Below, one piece after another: positions 48,958 to 58,457 of a DNA stretch of 64,000 bases. The first letter of the stretch is position 1, and every line of letters begins with the position of its first letter. Position numbers and translations under genes: made by a program. Source of the stretch: CAYJAD01 sp964371505 (lineage in GTDB: Bacteria; Desulfobacterota; Desulfovibrionia; Desulfovibrionales; Desulfovibrionaceae); contig CAYJNG010000001.1 in assembly GCA_964371505.1 (NCBI GenBank), positions 8,085-72,084 on the forward strand. Reading direction: 5' to 3'. Below the pieces are notes generated by a model that was given only the letters and a program-made list of their open reading frames with translations, made no database searches and was not told where the DNA came from.

Positions 48958-49004
48958 GCTGTGCTTTGTGTTGAGGTTGTATTACGGCATGTTTTTGCAT
49001 GGTT

Positions 49005-49036
49005 AAAAAAGGGGGAAAAGATTTCTCTTTTCCCCC
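49005..49036 (-). terminator. Rho-independent terminator of the alanine symporter gene
   Basis: GGGGGAAAAG (49011-49020) pairs with CTTTTCCCCC (49027-49036); on the minus strand the T-run is 49005-49010. Confidence 0.9.
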
Positions 49037-49053
49037 AAACAAACCGCAGTTTG

Positions 49054-50439
49054 TTACTTCATGATATTTTGAGCTTCTCTTTCTTTAAACTCTTTCACAG
49101 TGGCAAGTACCACAGGGCTGAGCATAAGAATGGCAATCAAGTTGGGGATGGCCATACAAGCATTTAAGGTGTCAGAAAGAAGCCATACGGTTTCTAACTT
49201 GGCTACGGCGCCAATGGGCACTACCAAGGTAAAGATGATGCGGAAAGGCTTTAGGGCTGCATCACCAAAGAGGTAAATAACGCAACGCTCACTGTATACG
49301 CACCAGCCAAGAATGGTGGTGAAAGCAAAAAGCGCTAAAGAGATGGTAACGATTACGCCGCCAGCACCTGTAGGCAAGATGCCATCAAGTACAGAGTTAA
49401 AGGCAGCTGTTGTTAAGGCAGCGCCGTTAACAGTACCGGGGCCATTATCCAAGAGGCCGGAAGCTAAAATGGCAAAGCCGGTCATGGAGCAGATGATAAT
49501 GGTATCAATAAAGGTGCCGAGCATACCGATGAGAGCTTGGTTTACAGGCTCTTTGGTGGTGGCTGTGGCGTGAGCAATAGGGGCAGAACCAAGGCCGGCT
49601 TCGTTAGAGAAAACACCGCGGGCCACACCAAAGCGAATGGTCATCCAAATGGAGGCACCAAAGGCAGCAGAAGGTGTGAAGGCTTCTTCGATAATCATAC
49701 CAAAGATATGGGGAATCATATCCACTTTAACGATGATAACTAGTAAGGAGGCAGCCACGTAAAAAAGAGCCATGATGGGAACAACTTTACCAGCCACAGC
49801 ACCAATACGCTTTACACCACCAATGAGCACGGCACCTACAAACACGGTGAGGGCAGCGGCTGTTACGTAAGGATCTATGCTAAAGGTGGCTTCTACAGCG
49901 CCAGCAATGGAGTTGGTTTGGGTCATGTTGCCGATACCAAAACCAGCGATGGCACCAAAGATAGCAAAGGCGGTGCCCATCCAAGCCCACTTGGGCCCAA
50001 GACCGTTTTTGATATAGTACATGGGGCCACCCACCACGTTACCTTCGGGGGTTACCTCACGAAAACGTACGGCAAGAAGTACTTCAGAAAATTTAGTGGC
50101 CATACCTACCATGGCGGTACACCACATCCAGAAAATGGCGCCGGGGCCACCCACAAAGATAGCTGTGGCAACACCGGCAATGTTACCGGTACCTACTGTG
50201 GCAGAAAGGGCTGTCATAAGCGCATTAAAAGGAGACAATTCACCATCGGCGCTATCGTCTTGCTTTCTATGTGTCCAGAGTTTTTTAAAGCCATCGGGAA
50301 TACGCATGAAGGTTAAAAAACGTAAGCCAAAGGTGAGGAACACACCTGTGCCGAGTAACAGAACAAGCATGAGCGGGCCCCATACTACGCCGTTGACGGC
50401 ATTTAAAATGTCTGTAACAAATTTAATAAAAGCTTCCAT
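49054..50439 (-). CDS. Sodium:alanine symporter family protein (AgcS)
   Basis: 461 residues, about 11 membrane helices; start at 50439 preceded by GAGGAG. Family signatures: ALSATVGTGNIAGVATAI near 70-87, GGPGAIFWMWCTAMVGMATKF in part, FRxVTPEGNVVGGPMYYI in part, and GVARGVFSNEAGLGSAPIAHA in part. Takes up alanine or glycine with sodium in the inner membrane. Monocistronic, with terminator; a TATAAT lies in the upstream region around 50485 on the minus strand. Confidence 0.92.
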   Translation of the reverse strand: MEAFIKFVTDILNAVNGVVWGPLMLVLLLGTGVFLTFGLRFLTFMRIPDGFKKLWTHRKQDDSADGELSPFNALMTALSATVGTGNIAGVATAIFVGGPGAIFWMWCTAMVGMATKFSEVLLAVRFREVTPEGNVVGGPMYYIKNGLGPKWAWMGTAFAIFGAIAGFGIGNMTQTNSIAGAVEATFSIDPYVTAAALTVFVGAVLIGGVKRIGAVAGKVVPIMALFYVAASLLVIIVKVDMIPHIFGMIIEEAFTPSAAFGASIWMTIRFGVARGVFSNEAGLGSAPIAHATATTKEPVNQALIGMLGTFIDTIIICSMTGFAILASGLLDNGPGTVNGAALTTAAFNSVLDGILPTGAGGVIVTISLALFAFTTILGWCVYSERCVIYLFGDAALKPFRIIFTLVVPIGAVAKLETVWLLSDTLNACMAIPNLIAILMLSPVVLATVKEFKEREAQNIMK

Positions 50440-50657
50440 ATAATCTCCTCTGCTAGATTTAGGTATCACGTTAAGCATTGTGCTATTATAAAAAATGCCC
50501 CCAGTATGTGTATACGGTATGCTATTTTATCACAAAGATAAATATTTTTTTGGTATATTGGCAAAAAAAGACTTTTTTCACGAAGTGTGTGGGCTATTTT
50601 ACTAAAAAGTAGAACGTGGCACGGTGTATATTTGCAAGCGTGTGTGCAACACAGTCC

Positions 50658-51935
50658 TTATTGTTCAGCCTCTTTCGCGTCACATTGTTCCATAAGTATG
50701 CGGGGAATGGGCCGCGCATTTTGCATAAGCTTTTGTTGTAATTGCTGGGCTTTTTCTTGCCACTGGGCTTGTTTGCGTAATTGGCAAAGCCACTCAAAAG
50801 CTGAGTAATCAAAATGTTTGTGGCTTTCTTGAAAATTTCTTTCTAGCCAAAGTTCAATAATATCCAGTCGGCATTGTACTAATATGCGGCAAACGTTGTG
50901 TTTATCACGCAAGTTACAAATGCCAAAGAGTAGCTGAGCTTGTAAGGGCAGATGCTTTGTAAGAACAGGGGATTCTGCTTTTTTTAAGCATTCATAGGCA
51001 AAATAATGGCAAGAGGCTCGATTGTTTTTGCGCTTCTGTAGCCAAGAGAGTAACTGCGCCAGCGCAGCATCACCATTGGTGCAATGTACCAAAATTTCTA
51101 ACCAATTTTCAAAGCGCGTTTGCGGCTCTTCCATGCCTGGCAGGTCTTCGTCGTGGGCGATGCTTTCCTTCAGGGCCAGCACAGATTCTTTATAGCTTCC
51201 CTTTTTGTTTTGTGCTGCCAGGGGTAAAGGCGGGGAGCTTTTTTGCTCCATGTCTTCAGAGCTGTCTATACGATATAAAAATTCTTTCACTGCTTTTTCA
51301 TACAAGGTTATATCTTGTGCGTGACGCTCATAAAAAAGATCTTTGCAGTGAGTGCTTAGGCCCCATTCTTCTTGGGCTGAAACATTTTTTACCGTAATTT
51401 TTTGTTGCGCCAAGGCAGGTATGCTTTGTGATAAGAGTTTTATGGATTTTGCAAAATACTCTTGTAAACCAAAGAAAACATAACGGGAGAAGAGGTTTTC
51501 TTCTGCTAAAGCGGCGTTGCCATGTCCCAAATAATGTATAAGCATATTGGGCTTAAATTCCAGCAAGATTTTTTCTTCTGAGCGCATGTAAAAAGGATCA
51601 AAAGGAGTAAGCCATCGAAAAAATCGTATGAGGGATTGCGCGAGTGTCCAAGGGTGGCGTAAAATGGTGATATAAAAATACGGCGTGTTTTCTGGGAGAT
51701 AATGCTCAAGACCGCTGACGCCGTGCCCATGGTAGAATTGTCTGTCCATGGGCACGGCGTTAAAGTCAAAAATGCTGTGGTGCACATCGCAGGCATGCGG
51801 ATAGCACCCGCGCAGCATATGCGTGAGGCTAAGCCCGCCGCACTTGGGGATATGGTTATAAAAAAGCACAGCATCTCGGCTTATGTTTGGCTCCAAAAGC
51901 GTATGCCGTGCAACGTAGGTTATTTCTTGTGCCAT
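50658..51935 (-). CDS. Sulfotransferase family protein
   Basis: 425 residues from 51935, one base after the preceding gene's stop. The 5'-phosphosulfate loop of PAPS-dependent sulfotransferases is visible as HIPKCGGLSL (about 28-37), and the 3'-phosphate site as ILRHPWTLAQS (Arg93, Ser101). The following ~180 residues match the sulfotransferase fold loosely; the last ~150 residues are helical and of unknown type. It may sulfate a surface glycan or lipid. It forms an operon with a carbamoyltransferase-like gene. Confidence 0.75.
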   Translation of the reverse strand: MAQEITYVARHTLLEPNISRDAVLFYNHIPKCGGLSLTHMLRGCYPHACDVHHSIFDFNAVPMDRQFYHGHGVSGLEHYLPENTPYFYITILRHPWTLAQSLIRFFRWLTPFDPFYMRSEEKILLEFKPNMLIHYLGHGNAALAEENLFSRYVFFGLQEYFAKSIKLLSQSIPALAQQKITVKNVSAQEEWGLSTHCKDLFYERHAQDITLYEKAVKEFLYRIDSSEDMEQKSSPPLPLAAQNKKGSYKESVLALKESIAHDEDLPGMEEPQTRFENWLEILVHCTNGDAALAQLLSWLQKRKNNRASCHYFAYECLKKAESPVLTKHLPLQAQLLFGICNLRDKHNVCRILVQCRLDIIELWLERNFQESHKHFDYSAFEWLCQLRKQAQWQEKAQQLQQKLMQNARPIPRILMEQCDAKEAEQ

Positions 51936-51936
51936 A

Positions 51937-52848
51937 CTAAGACTCTTGCAAGGTATGGTGCAAAGTAATAAGTAATGCAGCGCGGTGTAAGAACATTCTT
52001 TGCGCTTGTAAATCGGCTTCAGCCTTGGCATACTTGGCCTTGGGCTCTGTGGCTACAATGCGTACCTCAGGCAAAGCATAGGCAAGATTTGCTTCTGTTA
52101 AAGCAAGGCCCTTTTCCCAAATAAAGTTATCGCTTACAGGGTAAATGGGTATGGGCTTGGCAGGGGTTTTGGCCGTGGTCATGGCTTCTAAGCTTTCGTC
52201 CATATAGATGATATGTGCTTCGTCAAGGGCAAGGCGTGGCTCACGCGTCATAAATATTTTTGCCCCTGCCTTTAAGGCCATGTCGGTGCTGCTATGGTCT
52301 GGGTCGCTCCAAGTGGGGATGCCCATGAAAAGCTCATAAGGGGTGTAAATGGCTGCTTCCATAAGGGACTGCGCCACAGGGCTTACGCCCCCAAGCCAAC
52401 ATATGCGCCATGAATCGAGATTTTGGGTAAGGCTTACAGTAAAGGCCGCTTCAGCTAAGCCGGCCCACGGGCAAGCGCACTCGGCAAGGCCGTTGAACCA
52501 AGCCCCTTGAGCTTGTCTTGTTAGGATAAGTAATTGCGTTTCGTTAAAGCCACAGGTGATATTGAGGGTATTAGCGCCGTCATAAGCTTGTGCGGCGGCT
52601 TCTAAAGCTTCGCTGTCCATGTGGGTGCAGTCATGCTCAGTATAGGGCAAGCCTTGTTCTTGCAACAATTGTAAAAAGGCTTGCTTATCCTGCTCATTTT
52701 TTGGGCCTACCCATAGGTGCAAGGGCGTTTTTTGAATCTCAGCACGCAAAGTTTGCAAATGTTCCTCGTTGGCATCGGTAACATTTTGTAAAAGTTGCCA
52801 AAAAGTGTTTTGACCAAGGTCAAGAAGGCGTAAAAATTTTTTTTGCAT
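51937..52848 (-). CDS. Aspartate/ornithine carbamoyltransferase-like protein, catalytic motifs lost
   Basis: 303 residues, the usual length for the fold. The N-terminus (FLRLLDLGQNTFWQLLQ) and the second domain (RICWLGGVSPVAQSLMEAAIY) align with carbamoyltransferases. However, the carbamoyl-phosphate loop (STRT) is replaced by WVGPKNEQDK, the HPxQ motif by ACPWAG, and the C-terminal HCLP/HPGP region is not conserved. It is therefore probably a pseudoenzyme or has a new ligand. The genuine pyrB is at 61550-62494. It is upstream of, and nearly fused to, the sulfotransferase gene, 1 base apart. Confidence 0.65.
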   Translation of the reverse strand: MQKKFLRLLDLGQNTFWQLLQNVTDANEEHLQTLRAEIQKTPLHLWVGPKNEQDKQAFLQLLQEQGLPYTEHDCTHMDSEALEAAAQAYDGANTLNITCGFNETQLLILTRQAQGAWFNGLAECACPWAGLAEAAFTVSLTQNLDSWRICWLGGVSPVAQSLMEAAIYTPYELFMGIPTWSDPDHSSTDMALKAGAKIFMTREPRLALDEAHIIYMDESLEAMTTAKTPAKPIPIYPVSDNFIWEKGLALTEANLAYALPEVRIVATEPKAKYAKAEADLQAQRMFLHRAALLITLHHTLQES

Positions 52849-53018
52849 GTGAGCTCCTTAGAGTAGTCGTATTGGCGTGCAAACTAAGGTTGGAACCTGC
52901 CAAATATTTTGCACAGCTTTGTACACTTGGGTAAGTGAACTCCATACAATTACCTTAGACTAGCCCTTGGGCGCAAGATGCCAAGGCAAAAAAAATGTAT
53001 TTAACGAAAGGAAAAGGC

Positions 53019-53825
53019 ATGAAGATTGCCCCAAAAAAAATTCACCATGGGTGGCAAAGGCAATATAGAGAGCGTTGTGCGCCGCGCCAAGGAGAGCGTG
53101 TTTTTCAGATAGTGCGCGGAGAAAGTGATTTACGCATTCTTGTGGGCGGAGGGCAAGAGGAGCAAACGCAGCAAGAGCTAGCCGCACACATGTGTCAAAC
53201 GCTAGAGCGTTTGCGGGCAGATGTGAGCTCTTGGGCGAGGGTGTATCCTGAGTTTCGTACCTCCCTAGCGCCCCTACCCCTGCCAGAGAATGCACCGCAG
53301 GTAATACAGCGCATGTATGCCGGTGCGGCTTTGGCTGCTGTGGGGCCTTTTGCCGCCGTGGCAGGCACCATTTCGCAGATGCTTGTGGAGGCTCACAAAG
53401 AGCAATTTTCTGATATTATAGTGGAAAACGGTGGTGATGTGTACATGCATTCTTCCAAGGAGCGCGTGGTAGCTCTTTTGGCTCAGCCGCAAAGCGTAGA
53501 AAACGCAGAAGACAGTGCGCATGACGGTACCGCTTATCTTGGCTTGCGCTTTACGGAGCAAGATTTTCCTCTGGCTTTATGCGCTTCTTCTGCCACCATT
53601 GGTCATTCTTTAAGCCTTGGCAGGGGTGAACTTGCAGTGGTGCGAGCGCGTGATGGTGCCTTGGCAGATGCTGTGGCTACCGCCATGGGGAATAGGCTTA
53701 AGGGTGCTTCTTCGGTGCAGCAGGCACTGGATTTTGGCCAAAGTATTGAAGGTGTGGAGGGGCTTTTTGTGCAATGTGATGACGCATTGGGGCTTTGGGG
53801 CGCCATGGAATTGGTGGCGCTGTAG
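53019..53825 (+). CDS. UPF0280 family protein
   Basis: 268 residues from an ATG at 53019 preceded by AAAGG; another ATG at 52995 is possible. Family motifs: VGPFAAVAGTISQMLVEA and IIVENGGDVYM near the middle and SSATIGHSLSLGRGELAVVRA in the C-terminal half. UPF0280 belongs to the ApbE-like fold and has been noted in anaerobes and methanogens; its activity is unknown. It stands alone, divergent from the carbamoyltransferase-like gene. Confidence 0.88.
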   Translation: MKIAPKKIHHGWQRQYRERCAPRQGERVFQIVRGESDLRILVGGGQEEQTQQELAAHMCQTLERLRADVSSWARVYPEFRTSLAPLPLPENAPQVIQRMYAGAALAAVGPFAAVAGTISQMLVEAHKEQFSDIIVENGGDVYMHSSKERVVALLAQPQSVENAEDSAHDGTAYLGLRFTEQDFPLALCASSATIGHSLSLGRGELAVVRARDGALADAVATAMGNRLKGASSVQQALDFGQSIEGVEGLFVQCDDALGLWGAMELVAL

Positions 53826-53996
53826 TCTTTTTATTTTTTCTTCAACGCTAAGTGTACGGTATACTGTATATAGTTTTGTGAAAAGAGTCACGTAGGCAGC
53901 AAAAAAATAATGTTTGGTTTTTATGTAAAATGTGCTAATGTTTTTTGGTAGGTTTATTTGTTTTCACATTAAAACTATCCTTATTTGGGAGGAAAG

Positions 53997-55121
53997 ATGA
54001 AAAAGTTTTTTACGCTTCTTTGTGTCTTAATGCTCTCTTTAGCCGGTGCCGTAGTGGCTTTTGCTGGCGAAATTAAAGTGGGCCTTATGTGTCCGCTTAC
54101 TGGTAAATGGGCCTCTGAAGGGCAGGATATGAAAAATGTTGTATCCATGCTCGTGGACGAAGTAAATGCTAAAGGCGGCATTAACGGCGATACCATTAAG
54201 CTCATCGTAGAAGATGATGCCGGTGATCCACGTAACGCAGCGCTTGCTTCGCAAAAGCTTGCTTCTGCAGGTGTAGTGGCTGTTATTGGTACCTACGGCT
54301 CTGCTGTTACTGAAGCTTCTCAAAATATCTTAAATGAATCCGAAATTGTACAAGTGGCCACAGGTGCTACCTCTGTACGTCTTACAGAAAAAGGTTATAA
54401 AAACTTTTTCCGCACATGTCCGCGTGACGATGCTCAAGGTATTGCCGCGGCCAGCACTATTTTAAAAAATGGCTACAAATCTGTAGCTTTATTGCACGAT
54501 AATTCTTCTTATGCCAAGGGCTTTGCTGAAGAAGTAAAGGCTATTTTGGATGAGAAGGGAGTGAAAGTTGTTTTTTATGACGCTTTGAGTCCCGGTGAGC
54601 GCGACTATAACGCTATTTTAACCAAATTGCGTTCCGCTAAGCCTGAAGCTGTGTTCTTTACCGGTTACTATCCTGAAGCCGGCATGCTTTTACGCCAAAA
54701 AAGTGAAATGGGCTGGGATGTACCTTTCCTTGGTGGCGATGCTTCCAATCACCAAGACCTTGTAAAAATTGCCGGTAATGCTGCCGCCAATAATTACATC
54801 TTCATTAGCCCTCCATTACCACAGGATTTGGATTCTCAAGAAGCTACTAAGTTCTTGCAGGATTATAAGGCAAAATACAATGCTATCCCTCTTTCTGTAT
54901 ACTCCATCTTAGCAGGCGATGCGTTTAAAGCGCTTGTGGCTGCTTTTGAAGCCGGTAAAAAAGAATCTGCAGATATTATGGCTTTCTTGCCCACGCTTAA
55001 GGGCCTTCCTGGTTTCTCCGGTGAAATTGGCTTTAATGCCAAGGGTGACCGTGTAGGCGACTTCTACCGCACCTATGTTGTGGATGATAAGGGTAACTTT
55101 GTTTTACAGCCCATTAAATAA
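53997..55121 (+). CDS. Branched-chain amino-acid-type ABC transporter substrate-binding protein
   Basis: 374 residues from 53997 (GGAGG at 53989). Signal peptide about 1-23 (cleavage near VAFAGE). Periplasmic binding protein of the LivJ/LivK type: IKVGLMCPLTGKWASEGQDM in part, LIVEDDAGDPRNA, and VIGTYGSAVTEASQ. Binds Leu/Ile/Val or related ligands. The permease and ATPase genes are not adjacent: a terminator follows directly, so the gene is an orphan in this window or is separately regulated. Confidence 0.9.
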   Translation: MKKFFTLLCVLMLSLAGAVVAFAGEIKVGLMCPLTGKWASEGQDMKNVVSMLVDEVNAKGGINGDTIKLIVEDDAGDPRNAALASQKLASAGVVAVIGTYGSAVTEASQNILNESEIVQVATGATSVRLTEKGYKNFFRTCPRDDAQGIAAASTILKNGYKSVALLHDNSSYAKGFAEEVKAILDEKGVKVVFYDALSPGERDYNAILTKLRSAKPEAVFFTGYYPEAGMLLRQKSEMGWDVPFLGGDASNHQDLVKIAGNAAANNYIFISPPLPQDLDSQEATKFLQDYKAKYNAIPLSVYSILAGDAFKALVAAFEAGKKESADIMAFLPTLKGLPGFSGEIGFNAKGDRVGDFYRTYVVDDKGNFVLQPIK

Positions 55122-55424
55122 TTGAAGTAAATGTGGAGAAGGGCTTAGGCCTTTCTCAGTACATAAGCCCGCATTGCGTAGCTCGCATTGCGGGCTTTTT
55201 TATGGGTAGGAGCCTATAGTAAAACCCCTGAGGGATAGCCATGATATGCGGGCGCTAGCTTTTATGACATCATGATTTGGGGCATGTTAAGTGTAAGTGC
55301 AGGTGTTAATTATGAGGGCTTATAGAGTAGGGAGGGGCTGCAGGTAAGCACTGCCCCTAGTGAGGTAAGAATTAGCTACTGTTAGCTTAGCAAGGCAGGA
55401 AAAGATATGGGATATGCGAGCAGG
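55122..55424. other. 303-base region between the Liv-type gene and the small membrane protein gene
   Basis: Contains the terminator 55165-55203 and, near 55334-55359, a hairpin AGGGGC/GCCCCT with no T-run, possibly the 3' end of the minus-strand YeiH unit. No coding region was seen. Confidence 0.5.
55165..55203 (+). terminator. Rho-independent terminator of the Liv-type binding protein gene
   Basis: AGCCCGCATTGCG (55166-55178) pairs with CGCATTGCGGGCT (55184-55196) with one mismatch; a T-run follows. Confidence 0.9.
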
Positions 55425-55685
55425 TTAGTCAAATTTGGTGCCACCATGGGGTAAAAATTTAATGGTGTCGCGATTGTTTCTTTCGGCTTCCATGGTAACG
55501 GGCACATCATTATAGTAAAGGGCGCCTGTCATAATGTCATTATCCTTAGCAACTTGACCGTAATGGGCCAAAGCGGGGATGTTATCTACCAGTACAGGGG
55601 TTACATGCCAAATAACAAACCAAATGCCAAGGCATAAACCAACTAATTGACACAGGCCCTTGGTGAAAGATTTTTGCTGTTCCAT
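55425..55685 (-). CDS. Small single-pass membrane protein paired with the second YeiH-type exporter
   Basis: 86 residues: short N-terminus (MEQQKSFTKG), one helix (about 11-32, LVGLCLGIWFVIWHV core) and a polar tail of about 50 residues (YYNDVPVTMEAERNN). No family recognised. It lies 57 bases after the YeiH-type gene on the same strand and looks co-transcribed. Its layout (small anchored protein after a YeiH-type gene) mirrors 34800-35257, though the sequences are not visibly related. It may be an accessory subunit of the exporter (inference). Confidence 0.7.
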   Translation of the reverse strand: MEQQKSFTKGLCQLVGLCLGIWFVIWHVTPVLVDNIPALAHYGQVAKDNDIMTGALYYNDVPVTMEAERNNRDTIKFLPHGGTKFD

Positions 55686-55742
55686 GATGCGTTCTCTTTT
55701 TTAGAAAAAAGGGGCCGACAAGCGGCCCCTAGATGTACGGTA

Positions 55743-57491
55743 TTAGATTCTTGCTGTAATTTCAGGGAATACAACATAGAACATAATGTAAGCCATGGTA
55801 AGGGTAAGGAGCAAGTTAAAGCTCTGACCGCAAACATAGAGGATAACCGGCTTGCCGCCCTTGAAGTAGTGCGTAAGCTCGCGGAAGTTGGTAGCAAGAC
55901 CAATGGCCGCAAAGGAGAGGTTAAAGCACCAACCACGTAAGGGTGAGGTTAAGCTCTTAATGGTACCTGCAGTGAGTAGGCCTTGGCTCATGTCAGAACC
56001 AAGCTCGCTGGAGATGTAGGAACAGATAATGGAAGCGGCAAGGAAGCCCAAAACGAATTTGGGGAAACGGTGCCAAATTTCCATGAGGCCCACTTGGGTG
56101 CCTTCTTGGCGCTCTACTCTGGTTACCCAGTATACAGCTACACCAAAGGCTGTCACACCAATGAGTACGTTTTGAATCATCTTAATGGTGGCTGCCACAT
56201 ACATGGCTTTTTCGCCCAAGAATGCACCAGCAGCGGCCACGGCGCCGGTGGAGTCTACAGTACCGCCAATCCATGCGCCGCCAAGTACGGCAGGAAGGCC
56301 CATGGCATTAATAACAGCCGGCATGACAATCATCATAATAGCTGTAAAGAGTAAGGATATACCCACAGCAAGGGTGAGTTCTTCTTTTTTAGCGCGACAT
56401 GCTGCGGCTGTGGCAATGGCAGCTGAGGTTCCGCACACGGACATGTCGGCAGAAATGGTGATGTTGAGGGTCTTGGAAGGTATTTTAAGCACTTTTTGAC
56501 CGAAAATATAGGTGCTAATCAATACAATGGGTGTTACTACCCATGCTACGAAAAGGCCGGGAATACCAATGGCGATGATTTTGTCCATAAGGATTTCAGC
56601 GCCAAGCAATACAAGACCTGTCTTAATGTAGTATTCCACCTGTAAAGCAGGTTTTACCCAATTGGGGGTGCCCACGGTATTGGCTATAAGCATGCCAAGA
56701 ATAATGGCCCAAGCTTCTGTACCAATGCCATAATAGCGCATATTGCTTTGACCACCCATCATAAGAGCTAAGGTGGTAAAGATAAATAGACCCACAAAAC
56801 CCATGAGGAATTGCGTTACATTTTGGCCCATGGCGGCAATGCCTATGGCAAAAATAAGGCCTAAAGCTACCATCATTACAGGTAATGTTGGTAAAATATT
56901 AAAGGGTTTTACCTTTGCCTTTGAAGCAGCTTTAGCCGCATTGCGCTCGGTGCCGCGCCATTCTGTAACTTTTTTATCGGCTTCAGCATTGAGGGTAGCG
57001 TCTTTAAATTGTGCGTTGGCAGCCAGGGTTTCCGCTGCTATGGCTGCGGCTTTGGCTTCATCAGCTATGGCTCTAGCCTTATCTGCAGCAGGCTTTGCCT
57101 TGGCATTGATAGCGTCGGCGGTGGCTTGGTCCATGGTAAAGGCCGCTAAGGGATTGTTGGACCAACGGGCAGGGCCTTTCATATAAGATTTTAAGCTGTC
57201 TCCAAATTCAGAAGAGACAAATTTTACTTTTTTGCTGGCTTGGGCATCATACCAAGCTACGGTTTTAAAGGGCGCGCGTGCGGCCTCTTTAGCCATTATT
57301 TCTTCACCTTGAGTGATTTTTTCGAGGGCCTTAGCTTTGTTTTCTGCTGGGAAAGAAAAAACGTAAAGGTAGAGACCTAAGAACATAAAAGCAAGACCAA
57401 GCCATATGGCCCAATAATCTTCTTTTTTCCATAAATCAGACCATGATGATTGCGCTCTATCGACGACGATATCACTGTTTTGTTGAGCCAT
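55743..57491 (-). CDS. UPF0324/YeiH family exporter with N-terminal extension
   Basis: 582 residues, against about 350 for typical members. An added N-terminal part has a membrane helix (about 28-47), then a region to about 200 rich in Ala, Lys and Glu (predicted helical or coiled coil). The YeiH core follows: GTEAWAIILGMLIANTVG, YIKTGLVLLGAEILMDK, ISADMSVCGTSAAIATAAACRAKK in part, and SFAAIGLATNFRELTHYFKGGKP in part. The start is preceded by GGAGG. Putative sulfite/sulfate export; not proven. Confidence 0.82.
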   Translation of the reverse strand: MAQQNSDIVVDRAQSSWSDLWKKEDYWAIWLGLAFMFLGLYLYVFSFPAENKAKALEKITQGEEIMAKEAARAPFKTVAWYDAQASKKVKFVSSEFGDSLKSYMKGPARWSNNPLAAFTMDQATADAINAKAKPAADKARAIADEAKAAAIAAETLAANAQFKDATLNAEADKKVTEWRGTERNAAKAASKAKVKPFNILPTLPVMMVALGLIFAIGIAAMGQNVTQFLMGFVGLFIFTTLALMMGGQSNMRYYGIGTEAWAIILGMLIANTVGTPNWVKPALQVEYYIKTGLVLLGAEILMDKIIAIGIPGLFVAWVVTPIVLISTYIFGQKVLKIPSKTLNITISADMSVCGTSAAIATAAACRAKKEELTLAVGISLLFTAIMMIVMPAVINAMGLPAVLGGAWIGGTVDSTGAVAAAGAFLGEKAMYVAATIKMIQNVLIGVTAFGVAVYWVTRVERQEGTQVGLMEIWHRFPKFVLGFLAASIICSYISSELGSDMSQGLLTAGTIKSLTSPLRGWCFNLSFAAIGLATNFRELTHYFKGGKPVILYVCGQSFNLLLTLTMAYIMFYVVFPEITARI

Positions 57492-57575
57492 ACTTCCTCC
57501 ATTTTAAAAAGCGTAAACTGCGGGGCCTTGCTTGAAATATTTGCAAGGAACACTCGTACACATTTATGCACGTCT

Positions 57576-58457
57576 CTAGCTTTTTTGGCAAGTGTTTTTT
57601 GGCACAAAAAGGCCAGCATAGCCCACCGTTTTGCTAGAGTCGTTACTTTTTTCATATGAAGTTGTGTGTGTTACGAGATTGCACTTTTTTGCACCAAGTG
57701 CCTTGCAAGCAAAAAGAGCCACAATGGCTGGGCAAACTCCACACATGGAAATTTTGTGCTGGCTAACTACGTGAGCCAGTTCAAAAGGGTCCAATTGTAT
57801 TAAGGCTTTAAGTGCCATGGCATCCAGCTCTAGGGTGCGTTCATGGCTTGAAAAATGATGCATGTCAGAAGAGACGACAATGCTTATATCTTGCCCTTGT
57901 TCTCTATAATCATTAATGATTTTAGCAAGGGTGTTGCCGGCTAGGCGTAATTGAGTAAAATCATGATTTCCCACGCAAATGGGCACCATGTGAAAATTTG
58001 GAACATGAACTTGTAAAAAGGGCATGAGCACTTCTAAGGAGTGTTCATGCGTATGTGCTTGTGTGTCAGCCTCAAAACCTGCGCCGCTTTGGAGCAGGCT
58101 TTGAGCTACGTTTGTAGCTATGGGAATATCTCCCAAAGGGCTTTGCCAAGGGCCTTCAGCCCATACGGCAAATCCCGTGCTGCTGCTCCCTTTACCGGTG
58201 TGGTTAGGCCCAAGAATCAAAAGTGTTTTGGGGAGCTGCACCTGACTTAAGGTTTGTGCAATTATATGCCCGCAATAAAAGTGACCAGCGTGAGGCAAGA
58301 GCACCATATCTACTGGATAAGGGGCGTGCTGGTTTTGCTTAGAACTGAGCAAATACTCCTGCTTAGCATGTCGCATTTGCTCTTGCACATAAGCTAAGAG
58401 AGAGTCGCCATTGGCATCGTAAAAGGAACCTGCCACGTGGGGTTTTCTAGCGTGCAT
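57576..58457 (-). CDS. MEMO1-family protein (AmmeMemoRadiSam system protein B)
   Basis: 293 residues. MEMO-family motifs are visible: VAGSFYD at the N-terminus, LLPHAGHFYCGH (about 53-64), LILGPNHTGKG (about 80-90), EHSLEVLMPFLQ, and SSDMHHF. These residues form a site related to extradiol dioxygenases (His-rich metal site). The usual partners (AMMECR1 and a radical SAM protein) are not in this window. It lies 84 bases upstream of the YeiH-type gene. Confidence 0.88.
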   Translation of the reverse strand: MHARKPHVAGSFYDANGDSLLAYVQEQMRHAKQEYLLSSKQNQHAPYPVDMVLLPHAGHFYCGHIIAQTLSQVQLPKTLLILGPNHTGKGSSSTGFAVWAEGPWQSPLGDIPIATNVAQSLLQSGAGFEADTQAHTHEHSLEVLMPFLQVHVPNFHMVPICVGNHDFTQLRLAGNTLAKIINDYREQGQDISIVVSSDMHHFSSHERTLELDAMALKALIQLDPFELAHVVSQHKISMCGVCPAIVALFACKALGAKKCNLVTHTTSYEKSNDSSKTVGYAGLFVPKNTCQKS

